A DNA stretch of 64,000 nucleotides from Pseudomonadota bacterium (GTDB taxonomy: Bacteria > Desulfobacterota > Binatia > Binatales > Binataceae), in contig JAJPIF010000028.1 in assembly GCA_021324885.1 (NCBI GenBank), positions 62,001-126,000 of the forward strand, in the 5' to 3' direction. Of this stretch, positions 1 to 8,274 are shown piece after piece. Under the pieces are notes generated by a model. It had not been told where the DNA came from. It searched no databases and worked only from the letters and a program-made list of their open reading frames with translations. A program made the position numbers and the translations under genes. Numbering within the stretch: the stretch's first letter is position 1; the number at the start of each line of letters is the position of its first letter.

Positions 1-89
1 AGGAACCCCAGGATACTGAATCCGACCAGGTAAGTGAGAATTGCACCCTGCATCCACCAGCGTGAGATCGGCAGATTGCGCCTTGTCAT
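1..89 (-). CDS. N-terminus of an unidentified membrane protein (runs off the left edge)
   Basis: On the minus strand an ATG at 87-89 is preceded by GGAGG with a 7-nt spacer and opens about 29 codons with no stop before the window edge. The peptide starts MTRRNLPISRWWMQG and continues into a hydrophobic stretch (GAILTYLVGFSILGF), so it looks like the first transmembrane helix of an integral membrane protein with a positive, cytoplasmic N-terminus. Too little is visible to name a family. The good Shine-Dalgarno sequence is the main reason to call it real. Confidence 0.55.
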   Translation of the reverse strand, partial: MTRRNLPISRWWMQGAILTYLVGFSILGF

Positions 90-256
90 CCCTGCACCTC
101 CGAACACAGCATTTATGGTTCAGCGAAATCTGTAAAAGGATTAATCGAACTTTGCGAGTATGATTTGCGGCTGGTTTACGGACCCTGTTCCCAGCCTTGC
201 GCTCGGCGCGATGGGCTACCGCAGGCGACATTTTTCATCCGAATTTTTGATGCAAA

Positions 257-919
257 TCAGGGATTTTCGAGCTTCTTAACCAGCGCGTCGTAGCCCTGGC
301 CGTTGATGATCCGGGCGTATTCCTTGCGGTAGCTATCCACTTCGCTTATGCCACCGATGTCGATGTCGTAAACTTTCCAGCTCCCGTCTTTGCGTATCAG
401 CATGTAATTCATCTCGAGCGGTTCGGCCAGCATTGGATTGACGACGTTGGTATAAACTTGCGCGCGATCGGCGCCGTTGGGGTTTTCCCTGACGAAATTG
501 ATCTGCGCGCCGGAATAATCTTCGATGATCTTCACGTAACGGCGCTCCAGTCTTTGATGGAACAGCGCAACGAATTGTTCGCGCTGGTCCGGCCGAAGCT
601 TCTTCCAATATGGGCCGAGCGAGGAGCGCGCCATAGCGTCGAAGTCGAAAGTGTTGTCCAGCAACTTGAGCAGTTCGGTCCTTTTGGTTTGCGGCGCGGA
701 TTTGTAATCCGGATTGGCCAGGACCTTGCGCGCGCTGGCTACCGCCGACTGCACCAGCGCCATGGCGCTATCCGCCGCCGCAGGCGCCGCCCTGCAAATG
801 GCCAAAGCTATTAGCGCGAGAAAAGCGGCCGGCGGGCCGATGCGAGCACGGGTCCGAGAACGGGCCTGAGCAGCCGCGAAATCAGGCGATCCTGAACCGT
901 TGACGATTCCTGTTGCCAT
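257..919 (-). CDS. MlaC/Ttg2D-family phospholipid-binding protein
   Basis: About 220 residues. The N-terminus has a basic stretch followed by a hydrophobic core (residues 30-43) and an AAA|D-type cleavage site near residue 49, so the protein is probably periplasmic. The mature part has the MlaC pattern: a conserved helix around FDFDAMARSSLG, then RRYVKIIEDY, then the beta-rich VYDIDIGGISEVDSYRKEY region near the end. The family carries phospholipid between the outer membrane and an inner-membrane MlaFEDB ABC transporter, or drives toluene-tolerance export. The ATG at 919 was chosen because GGAGG lies 7 nt upstream; an upstream in-frame start near 1102 would run into the divergent gene. No mlaD, mlaE or mlaF is nearby, so it is an orphan here. 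Confidence 0.85.
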   Translation of the reverse strand: MATGIVNGSGSPDFAAAQARSRTRARIGPPAAFLALIALAICRAAPAAADSAMALVQSAVASARKVLANPDYKSAPQTKRTELLKLLDNTFDFDAMARSSLGPYWKKLRPDQREQFVALFHQRLERRYVKIIEDYSGAQINFVRENPNGADRAQVYTNVVNPMLAEPLEMNYMLIRKDGSWKVYDIDIGGISEVDSYRKEYARIINGQGYDALVKKLENP

Positions 920-1071
920 CGCAACCGCCTCCGGGCCAGTGTTCAAGCCGCGCCGATCATGGAGCAAACCGCCGTCCGGGAGCAAGCGAATCGCCGTGTA
1001 GGCGCTTGCCGTTGCTCGTGGCGGCGCGATATGCGAACAATCGTTCCAATCATCGCGGCAGGTATTCATCG

Positions 1072-1884
1072 ATGGCTTACGAGCAGATTCTTTATGACAC
1101 ATCGGATCGGATCGCGACTATCACGCTGAATCGTCCCGACCGCATGAATGCGATGCCGCCGAAGATGATCGGGGAGATCCACGACGCGCTCCAGCAAGCC
1201 GATCGCGACGACAGCGTACGCGTGGTCCTCGTCACCGGCGCGGGCAAGGCATTTTGCTCGGGCATGGACATGGACGTGCTGCGCACGCCGGCGGCCCGGG
1301 TGATGGAGGAGGCAAAGGAGCACAACCGCCGCGACGAGCATCTGAAGCCCGACTTTCGCGGCGCATTTTCCTACATGCTGGCGCTGCGCAAGCCGATTAT
1401 CGGCGCGATCAACGGCGTGTGCGTCGGCGTGGGTTTCACCTGCGCATTGTATTTCGATATCCGCGTCGCTGCCGAGAGCGCCCGCATGGGAATCCTCTAT
1501 CCGCGCCGCGGCCTGTCGATCGAAGAAGGCGCAAGCTGGATGCTGCCGCGGCTGATCGGGCTGGCGGACGCGATCGAGCTGGTGGTCACGGGACGAACCC
1601 TGAGCGCGCGCGAGGCCCTTGAACGCCGTCTCGTGACCCACGTCTTCCCCGACGATCAACTGATGGCGAAGGCGCGCGAACTGGCGGCCGAAATCGCGAC
1701 TCAATGCTCGCCGGTGGGCGTGGCGGTGGCGCGCCGGATGGTTTACGAGCACATGCTGACGGATCTGGCCACGGCCATCCGCGAAGACTTCCAGGAGCTG
1801 AACAAACTATTCGGCGGCGCCGACTTCCGCGAAGGCATCAAAGCCTTCATGCAGCGCCGTCCCCCGAATTTCCCCGGCCGCTAA
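1072..1884 (+). CDS. Enoyl-CoA hydratase/isomerase (crotonase) family protein
   Basis: About 270 residues, normal crotonase length. Visible signatures are TLNRPDRMNAM near residue 18, the first oxyanion-hole loop GAGKAFCSGMD (57-67), the second loop INGVCVGVGF (113-122) and the LPRLIG segment near 158. By eye-alignment the two glutamates of classical enoyl-CoA hydratase are not at their usual places: the GGGCEL-type position reads VGFTCAL and the QPEI-type position reads ILYPR. A Glu pair occurs at 151-152 (IEEGAS). The exact reaction (hydration, isomerisation, hydrolysis) is therefore open. The ATG at 1072 begins the conserved domain; extending upstream adds a non-conserved Arg-rich stretch. 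It is divergent from the mlaC-like gene with a 152-bp gap. Confidence 0.88.
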   Translation: MAYEQILYDTSDRIATITLNRPDRMNAMPPKMIGEIHDALQQADRDDSVRVVLVTGAGKAFCSGMDMDVLRTPAARVMEEAKEHNRRDEHLKPDFRGAFSYMLALRKPIIGAINGVCVGVGFTCALYFDIRVAAESARMGILYPRRGLSIEEGASWMLPRLIGLADAIELVVTGRTLSAREALERRLVTHVFPDDQLMAKARELAAEIATQCSPVGVAVARRMVYEHMLTDLATAIREDFQELNKLFGGADFREGIKAFMQRRPPNFPGR

Positions 1885-2380
1885 CGGTTGAAACGAGCCT
1901 GACCCGACCATTGGCCCCTGGTCGCCCTCAGGCGCGATTCCTGTGCAGAGGGCCGGATTTGAATACTCAACGTTCTCAACGCACGTCACGTAGGTGGGTG
2001 GCGGCGCCCGGGTTTTGATTGGACTCGTTGTGTGCGCGGGCGCGGCTTGGAATGACGGAGCGCACAGCCCGCTTTGCGCGGCATGTTCTGACAAAGGATG
2101 GATAGCTGGAAGGAAGCGCGTTTGAGCCAAGCCGAAATTGCGCAAGCCGCCCAAGGATTCCCGACGCGTGGTTAAGTACGCCGGCGCGCTGAAGACCGTG
2201 CGTAATTACTTCGGCGTCATGCTTTGCGTCTTTGCGCAAGCTCAGAAGCGTCGCCGTGGCGGGCAATCCAGCTCCAAGGCCGCGTTCTGAACCCTGGCGC
2301 CATCCAGGCGCCAGCACTTGAATCAAGTAAAACTGCGCTTAATGGCAAGCGCCCGATGCTGATAAACAGCCGATTTTTAA
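1885..2380. other. Gene-poor spacer between crotonase and tRNA-Phe
   Basis: Nearly 500 bases with no convincing gene. Open frames here are short, lack ribosome sites and read as Arg/Ala/Pro-rich translations typical of high-GC noncoding DNA. The only clear structure is the 8-bp perfect hairpin at 2294-2314. A tRNA-adjacent stretch like this could be an old integration site, but no direct repeat or integrase remnant was recognised. Confidence 0.5.
2294..2314. repeat. Perfect 8-bp inverted repeat (hairpin)
   Basis: CTGGCGCC, 5-nt loop ATCCA, then GGCGCCAG. No T-run follows on either strand, so it is not a typical intrinsic terminator. It sits downstream of the minus-strand tRNA-Phe (67 nt past its CCA end) and could be an RNA-processing or transcript-end structure. 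Confidence 0.45.
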
Positions 2381-2456
2381 TGGTGGGCAGGGACAGAATC
2401 GAACTGTCGACACAAGGATTTTCAGTCCTTTGCTCTACCGACTGAGCTACCTGCCC
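2381..2456 (-). tRNA. tRNA-Phe (GAA)
   Basis: Read on the minus strand, the 76-nt gene folds into a full cloverleaf. It has a 7-bp acceptor stem GGGCAGG/CCTGCCC, D-stem GCTC/GAGC, anticodon stem AAGGA/TCCTT around loop CTGAAAA (anticodon GAA, phenylalanine) and T-stem GACAG/CTGTC around TTCGATT. Discriminator A is followed by an encoded CCA (complement TGG at 2381-2383). The clpP gene lies upstream on the same strand. Confidence 0.97.
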
Positions 2457-2581
2457 GTTTCCTTGATAGGCTTGGTCAGAGGATTATAGCTACCCGTCCG
2501 CGCTGCGGCGTGCAACTCCCCCTCCTGATGTTAGGTTGCGCGACGGCTGGGGCTGGGGTGATCGGGCGTGAGACAACCGAC

Positions 2582-3181
2582 CTAGGCCGTCTTGCTCTGG
2601 CGCGACTCCAGAATTTCGTCGACGATGCCGTATTCCATCGCCTGCTGGGCGCTCATGAAGCTGTCGCGCTCGGTGTCCTTTTCGATCCGCCGCACGGTCT
2701 GGCCGGTGTGCTGCGCCAGGATATTGTTGAGCGTCTCGCGCAGCCGCAGCGCCTCGCGCGCGTGCAGCTCGATGTCCGAGGCCTGACCCTCGACCGAACC
2801 CGACAGTTGATGGATCATCACGCGCGAATGGGGCAGGGCGTAGCGCCGTCCTTTGGTGCCGGCAGCAAGCAGCACCGCGCCCATGCTCGCCGCCTGACCC
2901 ACGCACAGAGTTGAGATCGAAGGCTTGATGAACTGCATGGTGTCGTAGATGGCGAGTCCGGCGGTCACCGATCCGCCCGGCGAGTTGATGTAAAGATTGA
3001 TCTCCTGCTCGGGATTTTCGGCTTCCAGAAACAGCAACTGGGCCGAAATCAGGTTGGCCACGTCGTCGTTGATGCCGCCGCCGAGAAAAACGATGCGGTC
3101 ACGAAGCAGCCGCGAGTAGATGTCATAGGAGCGCTCGCCGCGTCCGGTTTGCTCCACCACGTAAGGTATTAAAACGCTCAT
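2582..3181 (-). CDS. clpP: ATP-dependent Clp protease proteolytic subunit
   Basis: 199 residues, the standard ClpP length. The serine-protease triad is Ser99 (in GQAASMGA), His124 (in RVMIHQ) and Asp173 (in DTERD). The family motif [19 protein letters not shown] occurs at 62-80. ClpP forms a double heptameric cytosolic chamber fed by ClpX or ClpA. The start ATG at 3181 begins the conserved N-terminus ([16 protein letters not shown]); its ribosome site is weak. Neither tig upstream nor clpX downstream is present, which is unusual for clpP. Upstream on the same strand is asd; downstream is only tRNA-Phe. Confidence 0.97.
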   Translation of the reverse strand: MSVLIPYVVEQTGRGERSYDIYSRLLRDRIVFLGGGINDDVANLISAQLLFLEAENPEQEINLYINSPGGSVTAGLAIYDTMQFIKPSISTLCVGQAASMGAVLLAAGTKGRRYALPHSRVMIHQLSGSVEGQASDIELHAREALRLRETLNNILAQHTGQTVRRIEKDTERDSFMSAQQAMEYGIVDEILESRQSKTA

Positions 3182-3238
3182 AACTCAAGTATTACCGCAT
3201 CCGCGCGTCAGGTCGAGTGCTCCAAAATGCGCCCGCGA

Positions 3239-4321
3239 CTACCCGCGCAGGTATCCGGCGTGGGCCAGGTATTCGGCGAGCAGGACGGCGCCCTTGCCGG
3301 CACCCATCGCCGTGTTATGCGTCACCAGCAGGTACTTGATTCCGTTGGGCAGCACCTCGTCGGGACGGATTCGCCCGACCGACGTGGTCATGCCGCCTTC
3401 GACGTCGCGGTCCAGGCGTGGCTGCGGGCGCATCGGATCGCGATGCACGGTGATCAGGTGGCGCGGCGAACTCGGCAGCCCCAGACGCGTGAACTCGGTG
3501 CCATACTCCTGGAACGCCGCGATGATGTCCTCGGGCGAAGCGGGTTTCTTCAATCCAACGCTGACCGCTTCAGTGTGCCCGGCGATAACTCCTGCGCGTG
3601 TGCAGGTCGCGCTGAGCCTGATCGGTAGTTCGGCGATCGCGCCTTCGCCGAGATGTCCGAGAATCTTGCGGGTTTCGATCTGAACGCGCTCTTCTTCGCG
3701 GGGGATGTAAGGAATGATGTTCTCTACGATATCGAGCGCGGGCAAATCGCGGCCGGCGCCGGATATCCCCTGCATCGTGGTAACCATCACGCAATCGATA
3801 CCGAAGCGCGGCTCCAGCGCCTTGAGCGTAATCGCCATCCCGGTTGCGGTGCAGTTGGGCAGCGTGGCGATGAACCCGCGCCATCCGCGGCGCCGCTTTT
3901 GTTCATTGATCAGTGCGAGGTGTTCGAGATTGACCCCCGGAATTACGAGCGGCACGTCGGGTTCCATCCGATAGGGCCGCGCGGTGGAGACGGTCGGCAC
4001 GTGGCGCGCATAGATGGGTTCGAGTTCGCGCGCCGCTTCAGACTCGACGGCGGCGAAGACCAGGTCGATGCCCCTGAGATCGAGGCCTTTGGCGTCCTGC
4101 ACCGGCAATGCCAGGATTTCGGGCGCCGGATTCGATCCGGCGGCGTACCAGCGCCTGATCCCGCTATCGGGATCGGTGATCGCGTCGGCGAAAGATTTGC
4201 CGGCGGAGCGTTCGGACGCCGCCAATGCGGCGACTTCGAAAGTCGGATGGTTGTCGAGACTGGCGAGGACCTGCTGCCCCGCGATTCCGGTCGCGCCTAC
4301 TACTGCCACTTTGATTTTCAT
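3239..4321 (-). CDS. asd: Aspartate-semialdehyde dehydrogenase, archaeal/fungal type
   Basis: 360 residues. It catalyses NADPH-dependent reductive dephosphorylation of L-aspartyl-4-phosphate, the branch step toward lysine/diaminopimelate, threonine and methionine. An N-terminal Rossmann motif GATGIAGQ is followed by ALAASERSAGK, the catalytic cysteine in LPNCTATG, the substrate segment SGAGRDLPALD, then GHTEAVSV and RPQPRLDRDVEGGM. These last motifs and SERSAGK match the archaeal/fungal-type branch (for example the Methanocaldococcus enzyme) rather than the usual E. coli type. ATG at 4321 starts the Rossmann strand (MKIKVAVVGATG). No lysC, dapA or hom gene is adjacent. Confidence 0.92.
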   Translation of the reverse strand: MKIKVAVVGATGIAGQQVLASLDNHPTFEVAALAASERSAGKSFADAITDPDSGIRRWYAAGSNPAPEILALPVQDAKGLDLRGIDLVFAAVESEAARELEPIYARHVPTVSTARPYRMEPDVPLVIPGVNLEHLALINEQKRRRGWRGFIATLPNCTATGMAITLKALEPRFGIDCVMVTTMQGISGAGRDLPALDIVENIIPYIPREEERVQIETRKILGHLGEGAIAELPIRLSATCTRAGVIAGHTEAVSVGLKKPASPEDIIAAFQEYGTEFTRLGLPSSPRHLITVHRDPMRPQPRLDRDVEGGMTTSVGRIRPDEVLPNGIKYLLVTHNTAMGAGKGAVLLAEYLAHAGYLRG

Positions 4322-4559
4322 CGCTGAGTTCTTCCGCGAAACCCAGCCGGTCAGGCTGGGCCTGCTGAAAAAGTATAGTGGTGGCGGGGATCGATCCAGA
4401 GTGCGGTTCGGGTGAAAAGCGATCCGTTCGCGGATCGACGCAGCGGGCAAATCCTTAATCGCGCGCCGCAAAAAATCGCGTGCTGAGTCAGGACGCCCCA
4501 AAACAATGGGCGCTCATTTGCCCCTTCCAGGGCGAGAGAATCAGGTTTGGTTGCCGTTA

Positions 4560-6239
4560 TCAATCGAGGCGGCGCGAGCGCAGGACCTGGCCGGGTAGCG
4601 CGCCGGTGTGTTTCCCGTGCTCGTACAGCACCTCGCCGTTGACGATCGTGTATTCGACGCCCTGCGACGTCGTCACCAGGCGCAAGCCGCCGCCGGGCAG
4701 GTCGTGACGCGACTCGGGCCGCGGCGCACATCCGATCCGGTCGTAATCGAAGATCGCTATGTCGGCGGCCGAGCCCTTCGCGATGCGGCCGCGCTCGGGG
4801 AATCCGAACAGATCGGCAGGCTGCGAGGTGATCCGGCGAATTCCCTCCTCCAGCGTCATCAACTGGCGTTGCCGCACCCATCGGCCAATCATGTGGGTCG
4901 GATAGCCCGCCATGCAGATCATATCGACGTGCGCGCCGCCGTCGGCCTGACCGACCAGCGTGCGCGGATCCTTGATAAGGGCCGCCAGCCGATCCTCGCC
5001 GCGATTGGCCACCGCGTAGCGGATGCGCAGATCGTCTTCGATCGCCAGGTCCAAAAACGTGTCGAGTGGATCCGCTCCGCGCTGCTGGGCGACCTCCGAC
5101 ACCATCCTGCCCTCGATCGGCTTGAGCGCCGGGTCTGAAACTTCGTCGATGCGCACGCGATCCCATCGGCCGGCAAAAATCTGCGGGGTCTTGAGCGCCT
5201 CGCGAAACGCGTTGCGGAACGCGGGGTCTCCATAGATTCGCTTTTGCGCTTCGGGGGGTTGGTTGAACACCTGCTGCCAGCATTGGATACTGGCCAGCAG
5301 GAAGGGATTACGCATGCTGAACTGCGGCTCGGACGGATAAGCGATCACCTGCGGGATGCCGCCGCGGGCCATCAGCGGACCCATCTTCTCCAGCGTCTCG
5401 ATGTGCGCGTCACCTCTTCCCGAAGTCGGCGCCAGCCCCAGCCATGTCACCGGACGCCCGCTTTGCGTCAGCATGAAATCGAGCAGTTCGGCTTCTTCGT
5501 CGGTAACCAGCGCGAGGTCCTGGTTGAGCGCGATCTCGATGGTGCCCTTGCCCAATTCTCTGAGCGCGTTGGCATAGGCCGCGAGTTCGTCGCGGTCGGC
5601 GAGACGGCAAGCCAGAGGACGGCCCTGGTAGCCGATATGCTGGCGGACGCGGGTCAGCGAAAAGCCGACAGCGCCGGCCGCCACCGCTTCCTTGAGCAGC
5701 GCCTTGATCCGGCCGCGCTCATCCGCGGTGGCGGCGCGCTCCATCGACTCCTCGCCCATCACCATGTGGCGAAAGGGCGTGAGCGGAGCGAGGAAGCCGA
5801 GATTGAGCGCGCTGCGGCGGCGCTGCGCCGCGTCCATGAATTCGGGGAAACTTTGCCAATCCCAGGTGATGCCGCGGTTGAGGACGTCGAAAGGAATGCC
5901 CTCGACATTGACCAGGTCCCAGGTGGCGACCTCGCGATCCTGGGGGCGGCAGGGCGCGATGCCGACGCCGCAATTGCCCATCACGATGCTGGTCACGCCG
6001 TGCCAGGAGGAGCAGGTAATTAGCGGATCCCAGCACATCTGCGCGTCATAATGGGTATGTGGATCGAAGAAGCCGGGCGCGACGATCAGGTCCGAGGCGT
6101 CGATGGTGCGCCGGGCGGTGTCTTTGACGTGTCCGACTTCGGTAATGCGTCCGTCGGCAATCGCGACGTCGGCGCGAAAACGCGGCGCCCCGGTGCCATC
6201 GAAGACCGTGCCATTTTTGACGATCAGGTCATATGCCAT
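4560..6239 (-). CDS. N-acyl-D-amino-acid deacylase-family amidohydrolase
   Basis: 559 residues, matching the D-aminoacylase/AtzC-like branch of the amidohydrolase superfamily. The short N-terminal beta domain starts AYDLIVKNGTVFDGTG, followed by the metal site PGFFDPHTHYDAQ near residue 57 and the family segment VMGNCGVGIAPCRP near 86-99. A late GGAHVDMICMAGYPT segment is in the right place for the metal-binding Asp loop. The members hydrolyse N-acyl-D-amino acids or related amides in the cytosol; the substrate here cannot be told. GGGGAG precedes the ATG at 6239. The gene is co-directional with asd but separated by about 240 bp. Confidence 0.88.
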   Translation of the reverse strand: MAYDLIVKNGTVFDGTGAPRFRADVAIADGRITEVGHVKDTARRTIDASDLIVAPGFFDPHTHYDAQMCWDPLITCSSWHGVTSIVMGNCGVGIAPCRPQDREVATWDLVNVEGIPFDVLNRGITWDWQSFPEFMDAAQRRRSALNLGFLAPLTPFRHMVMGEESMERAATADERGRIKALLKEAVAAGAVGFSLTRVRQHIGYQGRPLACRLADRDELAAYANALRELGKGTIEIALNQDLALVTDEEAELLDFMLTQSGRPVTWLGLAPTSGRGDAHIETLEKMGPLMARGGIPQVIAYPSEPQFSMRNPFLLASIQCWQQVFNQPPEAQKRIYGDPAFRNAFREALKTPQIFAGRWDRVRIDEVSDPALKPIEGRMVSEVAQQRGADPLDTFLDLAIEDDLRIRYAVANRGEDRLAALIKDPRTLVGQADGGAHVDMICMAGYPTHMIGRWVRQRQLMTLEEGIRRITSQPADLFGFPERGRIAKGSAADIAIFDYDRIGCAPRPESRHDLPGGGLRLVTTSQGVEYTIVNGEVLYEHGKHTGALPGQVLRSRRLD

Positions 6240-6579
6240 TTCGAAACTCCCCTGGTTGGGTTGAAGCGCGCGAACCGGTGCCGATTAGCCGGCATCTTAA
6301 TCCATTTCCTGCGACCGGCTCAAACGTATGATTTACACCTTCGGAGGGTCGTGCCGCGCCCAAATTGCTTACGCCTCGGCTACGAAAGGAGCCATCGGTA
6401 CAGGCGGCGATAGTCAGCCTTGCCCGGCCGCTCTCCGCGGTCAAGTCGCAGAAGTGAAAAAATGCGCCGCGTCCGCTTCCATGCAGCCATGCTGGGGGCA
6501 GGCCCAGCGCTGCGCCTGCCAACTGGGCACGTGCGCCGGTTGCGCGGCGGCGTTAGTCTAATCGCTGAAGGAGATTGTC
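6240..6579. other. Divergent promoter region upstream of the deacylase and zwf
   Basis: A 340-bp spacer between two diverging genes, so it must hold both promoters. No convincing -35/-10 pair was recognised. A 7-bp inverted repeat GGCAGGC/GCCTGCC with a 10-nt loop lies at 6497-6520, about 60 nt before zwf. A short cysteine-rich frame (6328-6561) crosses it but has no ribosome site. Confidence 0.4.
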
Positions 6580-8097
6580 ATGGACGAGGTCGTCCGGCTC
6601 GCAGAAGCCGAACAAGTTCCGCCGTGCTCGATCGTCATTTTCGGCGCGTCAGGCGACCTGGCGATGCGCAAGCTGATTCCGGCTCTTTACAGTCTGGATT
6701 GCTGCGGCGAGCGGCTGTTGGCGGAGGAAACCATGATCGTGGGTTGCGCGCGCCGCCAGATGACGATCGAGGAGTTCCGCCGCCACGCGCGCGACGGTAT
6801 TGAGCGCTTTTCCAACGCCCCGCTGCGGGAGGCGTGCTGGGAGCGCTTTGCGGCGCGGCTGGACTACCTTTCGGGAATCGAGAGTCCGGAGAGCTTTCAT
6901 CATCTTAAGGCGCGGCTTGAGCAGATCGAAGCCGCGGGCGCCCTGCCGCCCAACCGGATCTTTTACCTGGCGCTTCCGCCCGAGGCGATCCTCGAATGGG
7001 TAAAGCGGATCCACGATGCCGGACTAATCTGGCCGCCGCAGGGACGCGGGTTCAGTCGGGTGGTGGTCGAGAAACCGATCGGGGTGGATTTGGCCAGCGC
7101 GATGGCCATCAACCAGGGACTGCATCAGTACCTCGACGAGAGCCAGATCTTTCGCATCGACCATTACCTGGGCAAGGAGACCGTACGGAACTTACTGGTG
7201 CTGCGCTTCGGCAACAGCATCTTCGAGCAGATCTGGAACGCCCATCATATCGACCACGTTCAGATCACGGTTTCCGAACTGGAAGGCGTGGGAACGCGAG
7301 CGGGCTATTACGATCATGCGGGCGCTTTGCGCGATATGGTCCAGAATCACATGTTTCAGCTCCTCACCCTGATTGCGATGGAACCGCCGGTCAGCCTGGG
7401 CGCTGAGGACATCCGCGGGGCGAAGCTCAATGTCTTGCGCGCGATCAAGCCGCTGACGCCCGAAGAGGTGCATGGTCAGGTCGTGCGCGCGCAGTACACG
7501 GCAGGCCATGTCGACGGCAGGGTGTTGCCGGATTATTTGAAGGAGCAGGGGGTGGCGCCCGATTCAGCCACCGAAACGTTCGTGGCGTTAAAGCTTTTCG
7601 TCAACAACTGGCGATGGTCGGGCGTGCCCTTTTACCTGCGCACCGGCAAAGCGCTGGCGCGCCGCGCCAGTTCGGTCGCCATTCATTTCAAACCGCTGCC
7701 GGCTATCCTGTTTGCCGAGCGTCATTCGCTTCCCGCCAATGTTCTGAATTTGAGAATACAGCCTGACGAGGGTTTTTCGTTGTCGGTTATAGCCAAACAG
7801 CCGGGACTCGATCTTTCAATCCGGCCCGTACAGATGAACCTCCAGTACGAACGGGAGTTTCAGGCCCGTCTGCCGGAAGCATACGAAATGCTGCTGTACG
7901 AGGTAATGACGGGCGATCAGACACTGTTCGTCGATTCAGAGATGGTCGAGCGTTCATGGCGTTTCGTCCAGAGCATACTCGACGTCTGGAGGCGGGAGGG
8001 GAGAAACGGGATGGCGACATATCCGGCCGGCACCTGGGGGCCCGAAGAGGCCGAGGAAAAGCTCATGCCAAATCAATGCGCATGGATCGAACCGTAA
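6580..8097 (+). CDS. zwf: Glucose-6-phosphate 1-dehydrogenase
   Basis: 505 residues, normal length. It oxidises glucose 6-phosphate to 6-phosphogluconolactone with NADP+, the entry to the oxidative pentose phosphate and Entner-Doudoroff routes. The nucleotide-binding motif GASGDLAMRK is at residues 22-31, the active-site signature RIDHYLGKE is near 192, and the substrate region KPIG precedes it. GAAGGAGATTGTC gives a good ribosome site before ATG 6580. No pgl, gnd, edd or tal follows; the next genes are fatty-acid-type enzymes, so NADPH supply for reductive or oxygenase reactions is a plausible role. Confidence 0.96.
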   Translation: MDEVVRLAEAEQVPPCSIVIFGASGDLAMRKLIPALYSLDCCGERLLAEETMIVGCARRQMTIEEFRRHARDGIERFSNAPLREACWERFAARLDYLSGIESPESFHHLKARLEQIEAAGALPPNRIFYLALPPEAILEWVKRIHDAGLIWPPQGRGFSRVVVEKPIGVDLASAMAINQGLHQYLDESQIFRIDHYLGKETVRNLLVLRFGNSIFEQIWNAHHIDHVQITVSELEGVGTRAGYYDHAGALRDMVQNHMFQLLTLIAMEPPVSLGAEDIRGAKLNVLRAIKPLTPEEVHGQVVRAQYTAGHVDGRVLPDYLKEQGVAPDSATETFVALKLFVNNWRWSGVPFYLRTGKALARRASSVAIHFKPLPAILFAERHSLPANVLNLRIQPDEGFSLSVIAKQPGLDLSIRPVQMNLQYEREFQARLPEAYEMLLYEVMTGDQTLFVDSEMVERSWRFVQSILDVWRREGRNGMATYPAGTWGPEEAEEKLMPNQCAWIEP

Positions 8098-8274
8098 AAA
8101 TTGCAATTGACAAGTATTGCGACAAAGGCGTTCCCGCGCGTACTGGCAAATCATGCGGAACGAAGCTAAGCTGCTTTGGGTTCCCGATTCAACGGGCCGA
8201 TTTGGCCGGTTGGACGCCATCAAGGAAAGCACGGTTCGACCGGAGTGGGAGGTCTTCTGAACAACCCGAAAAGT

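Noticed and set aside
6328..6561. Cysteine-rich 77-codon frame upstream of zwf
   Set aside because: No ribosome site and the codons look like noncoding high-GC sequence; the Cys-rich end is tempting as a leader peptide but is unsupported.
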